Source: Cristatella mucedo
Taxonomy: Eukaryota > Bryozoa > Phylactolaemata > Cristatellidae
Assembly: GCA_009760855.2 (NCBI GenBank)
Contig: WPIO01000023.1
Span: 993,501 to 1,057,500, forward strand
Direction: 5' to 3'
Length of the DNA: 64,000 nucleotides
The notes beneath the pieces were generated by a model. The model saw only the letters and a program-made list of their open reading frames with translations, was not told the origin of the DNA and searched no databases. Of this stretch, positions 59,596 to 64,000 are shown piece by piece (position 1 is the first letter of the stretch; each line of letters opens with the position of its first letter). The translations under genes were made by a program, and so were the position numbers.

Positions 59596-59819
59596 CCACA
59601 TTTAAAAGAAACTTAAAAAAACACCTATTTAGGACAGCATATAGTGGGTCCCTGTGATTCGTCCTTCACGTGCTTATGCATACTGACACTGTGCATGCTG
59701 CCACTAACCACATTTGCATACTGACCCTGTGCATGTCACCCCTAACCATGTTATTCTTGTTTGTTTTACAAGCATGATTTTACTTACCATTTAATTGCAT
59801 TTCTCTTTGCAGCAAATGT

Positions 59820-59859
59820 AAAGCGCCTAGAAAGAGATTAAGTTCTCTGAGGGCGCTTT
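59820..59859 (+). other. L2-A 3'-end hairpin
   Basis: aaagcgcc (59820-59827) pairs with ggcgcttt (59852-59859), and the loop itself has agaga/tctct complementarity. In CR1/L2-type LINEs such a 3' stem-loop is the likely RT recognition site. The same sequence is recognisable at the ends of the SINE1 copies. Confidence 0.7.
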
Positions 59860-59867
59860 ATCAAGTA

Positions 59868-59868
<1 letters not shown>

Positions 59869-59900
<32 letters not shown>
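59869..59900 (+). repeat. (ATT)n LINE tail
   Basis: About ten ATT units directly after the hairpin. The complementary (AAT)n marks minus-strand copies at 5304, 49750 and 52955. Confidence 0.85.
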
Positions 59901-59901
<1 letters not shown>

Positions 59902-62030
59902 GATAGATTACGGCAGAATACAGTTAAATTAAAAGAAGAAACATAGAGAGGTAAGCAACATAAATCGAAAGAATTCTTCAATAAATTGTCACACGTTAGA
60001 GAATTGTGTCAATACAAGTCTTATGTAGATTCAGGGCATGGCTTAGTGCTCGTGAATTAATGAATGAAGCTAATATTAAATAGGAGTATGGGTAAATCAA
60101 CAAAACTAAAAGAATCTCGAGAATTTAAGGAAAAATATGAATACTGAGATTTCCCCTAAGAAGTTACAAACTTAATTTCAAACACTGGTACTTGCTATAT
60201 GAATTATGTCCACATAACACATGAAGAAGTTTTAAAAGTTGGATATTTGAGAATAACTTATACAATGACTTAATTTTACCTAATTTTAGTTTTGCTAATA
60301 TAAATTGCAGTGAACAAAAGATTTGAATAGTATACAGAAAAAGTGTGGAGTAGAGATGAAAGACATTTGAGTAAAAGACATTCAGGATGTCAAGTATAAA
60401 TTGCTAGGATTGAAGCTGAATTAAAAATATAATATAAAAATATTCATTATTTAGCTCCTGATAATTTGCGAATTATGATGCACAGAAGAGAGACGTGTCA
60501 TGCATACACAGTGAGAAACCATGAGCTTACTTCATTTTTTTAAGTGCAGGATAAAATGTCAAGACTGAGGGATTAAGTGAAACAAACTCCGACAGCAAAC
60601 AAGCGAGTAAGCCTCCTAATGGCTTGACCAGGGAGGAAATATATAGTCCATTTTATATCTCCATTCCAATGACTTGTCTCTGCTTTATAATATCTGACAA
60701 ACAGCTCAGCAATTCGCCACATTCACCGTACTTTTACGATGCGGTAACACGGGTTCAACACATGCAAATACACTTAACGGAGCCTAATTATAAATAATAA
60801 CTACACTATAAATGGGGATAAATGAGTTACCCTTCTTTTAAAGTATAGGTCGAATGGTTTTTTGAGGTTTCTAGTTCTCCTGCTATGATATAATAGCACA
60901 CAATTTTTATTCAGTCAAAATATGAAGGTATGATATCATGTGATGAGACGGCATTGCACATCAAAAATGGGAACATTGTCTAAAGCACAAGCTATTTCAC
61001 AAAATATACAGGAACAACTTTAAAACATGAAGTAATAGCACAGTAAACGTTTTGTAAACATCACAAATAGTTTCCTACCATGGGGCATGCCAGTATTTCA
61101 TCGATTACTGAAGAGGGCATAAGAGTACCTACTTAACTAAGGAGACACTTGATATTGAGACCAGCTTTACTTGCGGTCCAAGAGGCTTACAAATGCACAG
61201 ATATTTGTGTTATTGAGCTAAAAACTAGATATATAATGAAGCAGCAATCGTAAATGGCCTAATTAAATTGTATTGGCATTAACACTAACTAGTGGCTGCT
61301 TTCCCCCTCCGGGGGTGGATGCCATATAAGTAGTCGCTCAGGCGAAGAAAAGATGAAGAGGATTGCCTTCACGATCTTCACCCAGACTCGACAACCACAC
61401 TGATGTAGTGAGTAGCACACTTACGAGTGCCCTTGACGAGAATGCAGCCATGCAATGTTTCCTTGTATAGAGTCAGAGATTTTAATTAATCGGAAAAAAC
61501 CTTCCTAGATTCACTGCGTTATAAGTAAGCTTGCACTCCACAATAGGAAGTCTCCGTGATGACAATCTAGTCAATGTAAAGGACTGCTTTCTAGTCTACA
61601 CGGGAATCATAGAAAATCCATGGCTTCTTTTTGCTGTCGAAATCCTAAGTCCTGCCAGTCAAACTTGAAACGGATTAACACGAAGGTAATCAGTTTTAGT
61701 GTGTGTTGCTTGTACCTTAAAGAAGCCTAGTAGAAAACTCTCGTCTCCTGAAGATCCTACGTCATCAGCCCAGCAACTTTATTGGCAGAAAAACTTAGCC
61801 CAGAAATTACTGAGATTCGTAAAACTGCTTTAGATAATAGGGTTTTACTCTGGTCCGTGGAATCGGTTATCATTAGACTGAAACATGAAATGTCTGGATT
61901 GCTTTCGGAGGTTTCAGCAAACTATCACTGAGATTCCTTTTTCGTTGAATATTCTGAAAATGGCTGCTAATCAGCTTGTATTACAGACTGAAAAGAATGA
62001 AGTGTCAGAAAATGTATATCGGGTTTCAAG
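59901..62030. other. Unassigned AT-rich sequence
   Basis: No coding region or known repeat recognised. Confidence 0.45.
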
Positions 62031-62034
62031 CTGC

Positions 62035-62580
62035 ACTGCTAAAGTGGTGCACCCACTGAACAGATCTAAAGGGACTCTTCACTAGACTTGACAAAAGCTG
62101 CACAGTCAAGTTTGCCTGCTTTCAGCTATGGAACATGATCATTTTTAGGACTGCTTAGTCAGGGATAACCAATCCAAGTTGATCCGCGTGCTTGCAGTAT
62201 CGTGTCTCATGTAATTCACTGCTGCTGTTCTACAGGTCTATGTAATCGGGCACTTAATATTGGTGCAAAACCCTGCAGCCAGGCTGGCCTGCTGGTGCCA
62301 CTTTACATCACTTCGCATCGACCTGCACTAGCTCCCCATCAAGCAAGGCTCTTCATCGAGCAGCACGCCGACTTTAAGGTTCTGTGCCTCACGTTTACGT
62401 CCCTCCAATCTTTGGCCCCAGCCTACCTCTCAGACCTACTCGCCCATCACGCTAAGCATTATACTGCATGCTTTCTGAATCTAGCCATTGTCTACACCTT
62501 ATGTGAACTCAAATCACTTGGAGACCTCAGCATTATCATGCATGCTTCACTAGCCAATATTCACACGGGCGTGAAAATGA
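62035..62580 (+). mobile_element. L2-A LINE, C-terminal fragment
   Basis: 139-aa frame (62202-62621) with AKPCSQAGLLV, HRPALAPHQARLFIEQHADFKVLCLTFTSLQSLAPAYLSDLLAHHAKHYTA, corresponding to the WLPVKQRIDFKVLS ... APAYLSDILPHQAKRRTT part of the reference copy. Upstream SAYFQL-like codons are at about 62100-62130. No 3' UTR. Confidence 0.75.
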
Positions 62581-64000
62581 TATTAGTAAAAGGTAGGCGT
62601 TTAGCTTCTTATTTAGCATAAAATTAAAATGCACTGCTAATAGAGCTGCACGTAATAAACATATGTGAACCTAAATAACCTGAGAGATCATAAGATATGT
62701 TCACTCTTCAATGAAAAAAATAATGCATGAGACTTTATGAAGCCTCTCTAGCCCACAGCACTAATAATAAAATTAATTACATCATATGACGACCATGTGA
62801 TTGAATTTAAATACCATCTGGAAATTCCAAAACTACGTAGACATTTAGTTATTTAACCGCTAGTGTGTTGGTATAAACTGTGCACACTCACAATATTTAC
62901 GAGCGATTTTCATTTTAATGAAAGATTGAATGGTGTTTGAAAATAAATCTTCGTGATCGAAGAGTTGATCTCGGCATAAATTTTAATGAGGAGAAGTTAC
63001 AAAGAATGCAGTCTCCATCCAAGGATAAACATACAGCGACTTCCCGGTTACACTATGTGAGCTTTTTAAGAGAGAGAGCTAACCTCTTTGGCGTCACACC
63101 AACACAAAGACTAAGGCAATATAAGGTAGTAACTTAGTAGCGATTAAAGCTTGTGCAAACGGATTTTTAAGCAGAGGATTAAGCAGAGGATTTGCTTCTA
63201 GCTCTGTAGAACTAGTGGTATGTGGTGACTGGTCCTCTTAGCAGACATAATAAGTCATGTGTAGAGTTGATTTTCTGCAGACGTCTAAATGCCACATGGA
63301 ATAATTGCTGGTGTTATGCTGGCTGCTGTCTTTTCTCCCGCATGCTTTCGGTGTAAAATTTATTGTTGGGCGGTTGTAGTGGTTTGCTAAAGTAAGTCAT
63401 CGAAGCTGCGATGGTGGATTTCATTCATACATTGCTGAAATTTTGCTCAATATTTTGTTCGTCGTTGTTGAGGTGGATGCTCTTTTAAGACAGCAAGCAC
63501 CATGCTTTAATTCTGGACTGATTCACCATTTCTAGTGTGAGAGCCCATCTTGTGGTTTTCTAGGCTGCACTTTCGGCAAGAGAGATCATAATTTGCCCAA
63601 TAACTTGCTTTCTTACTTTGATTTAAAACCCTCTCTTGCCCTGTTGAGATGAACAACGTTGCAACGGAAATATCAGTCATGTTAAAGAAGCCAAATTCAC
63701 ATTAGACAAGTAATTGTATACTTTGTCACAACGTAGTATTTGAGACTAGGGCCACTTGGCTCATGGCAGTACTTGCCAGTGATGCGGATAACCGTTCTCA
63801 ACTTTTAGGTACCTAGCTTAGCATGAGGACTTAATCATCGCCAAAGTGATATTTTGTGTACCATGCAAGTCAACCCACTGTAAATTGCTCAATTGTAAGC
63901 GCTTGCTTATAGTTATGCACTGGATTACTGTTAATGAGAGCTTTGGCTAACAACTGGCAGTCAAGCACTCCTTTTTCTACAACAACTAATTGCAATCTGT
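62581..64000. other. Unassigned sequence
   Basis: No recognised coding region. A tiny tandem ttaagcagaggatt repeat lies at 63166-63192. Confidence 0.4.

Larger units (their letters stand above)
58085..59900 (+). mobile_element. L2-A LINE, best-preserved 5'-truncated copy
   Basis: Non-LTR retrotransposon of the CR1/L2 group. It starts within the linker (TSPLDPIPTVLLL), so endonuclease and ORF1 are absent. ORF2 RT and C-terminus run to 59595. The 3' UTR carries three related cactgtgcatgctgccactaacc-type words, then the hairpin and the (ATT)n tail. No clear target-site duplication is visible. It is the reference against which the other copies here were recognised. Confidence 0.9.

Overview
The window looks like a eukaryotic, metazoan and probably invertebrate, chromosome segment. 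It is AT-rich and most of it is non-coding. It has GT-AG introns, (CA)n/(TA)n/(ATT)n microsatellites, tRNA-derived SINEs and many broken copies of CR1/L2-type LINEs. There are no bacterial-style operons or long uninterrupted genes. I cannot name the species from the sequence.

Only one host gene is securely recognised: a SAMHD1-like HD-domain dNTP triphosphohydrolase on the minus strand. Three exons (29549-29709, 14379-14497, 14232-14308) join in phase through a 15,051-bp intron and a 70-bp intron. Together they encode the start of the HD domain up to the end of the His-rich active-site segment. The HD pair is kept, but two histidines that follow it in SAMHD1 are replaced by Gln and Arg. Exons upstream of 29709 and downstream of 14232 were not found.

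Most of the rest is transposon debris. One LINE family (called L2-A here) has about 17 fragments on both strands; the best is 58085-59900, a 5'-truncated copy with RT, a 3' hairpin and an (ATT)n tail. A second related family (L2-B) lies at 5.1, 7.9, 10.7, 12.5, 14.8-16.7, 18-19.9, 24.1-25.4 and 40.3 kb. At least three SINE copies (25.9, 37.5, 56.6 kb) pair a tRNA-like head with an L2-A-like tail, which suggests LINE-driven mobility. A second tRNA-derived SINE family occurs at 3.3 and 6.2 kb. There is also a Tc1/mariner pseudogene (43.4-44.4 kb) and a gypsy-like gag remnant (41.6-42.2 kb).

Other repeats: two degenerate tandem arrays (about 171-bp units at 8.0-9.5 kb; about 165-190-bp units at 49.5-52.8 kb, split by an L2-A insertion), a GCTTTTT-rich minisatellite (13.9-14.1 kb), two diverged direct duplications at 32-35 kb, and a (CA)n-(TA)n-(GT)n tract at 37.6-37.8 kb able to form a long hairpin. 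Roughly 0-5, 26.9-29.5, 38.5-40.2, 47.7-49.4, 54.3-55.5, 56.8-58.0 and 60-62 kb hold nothing I can assign.
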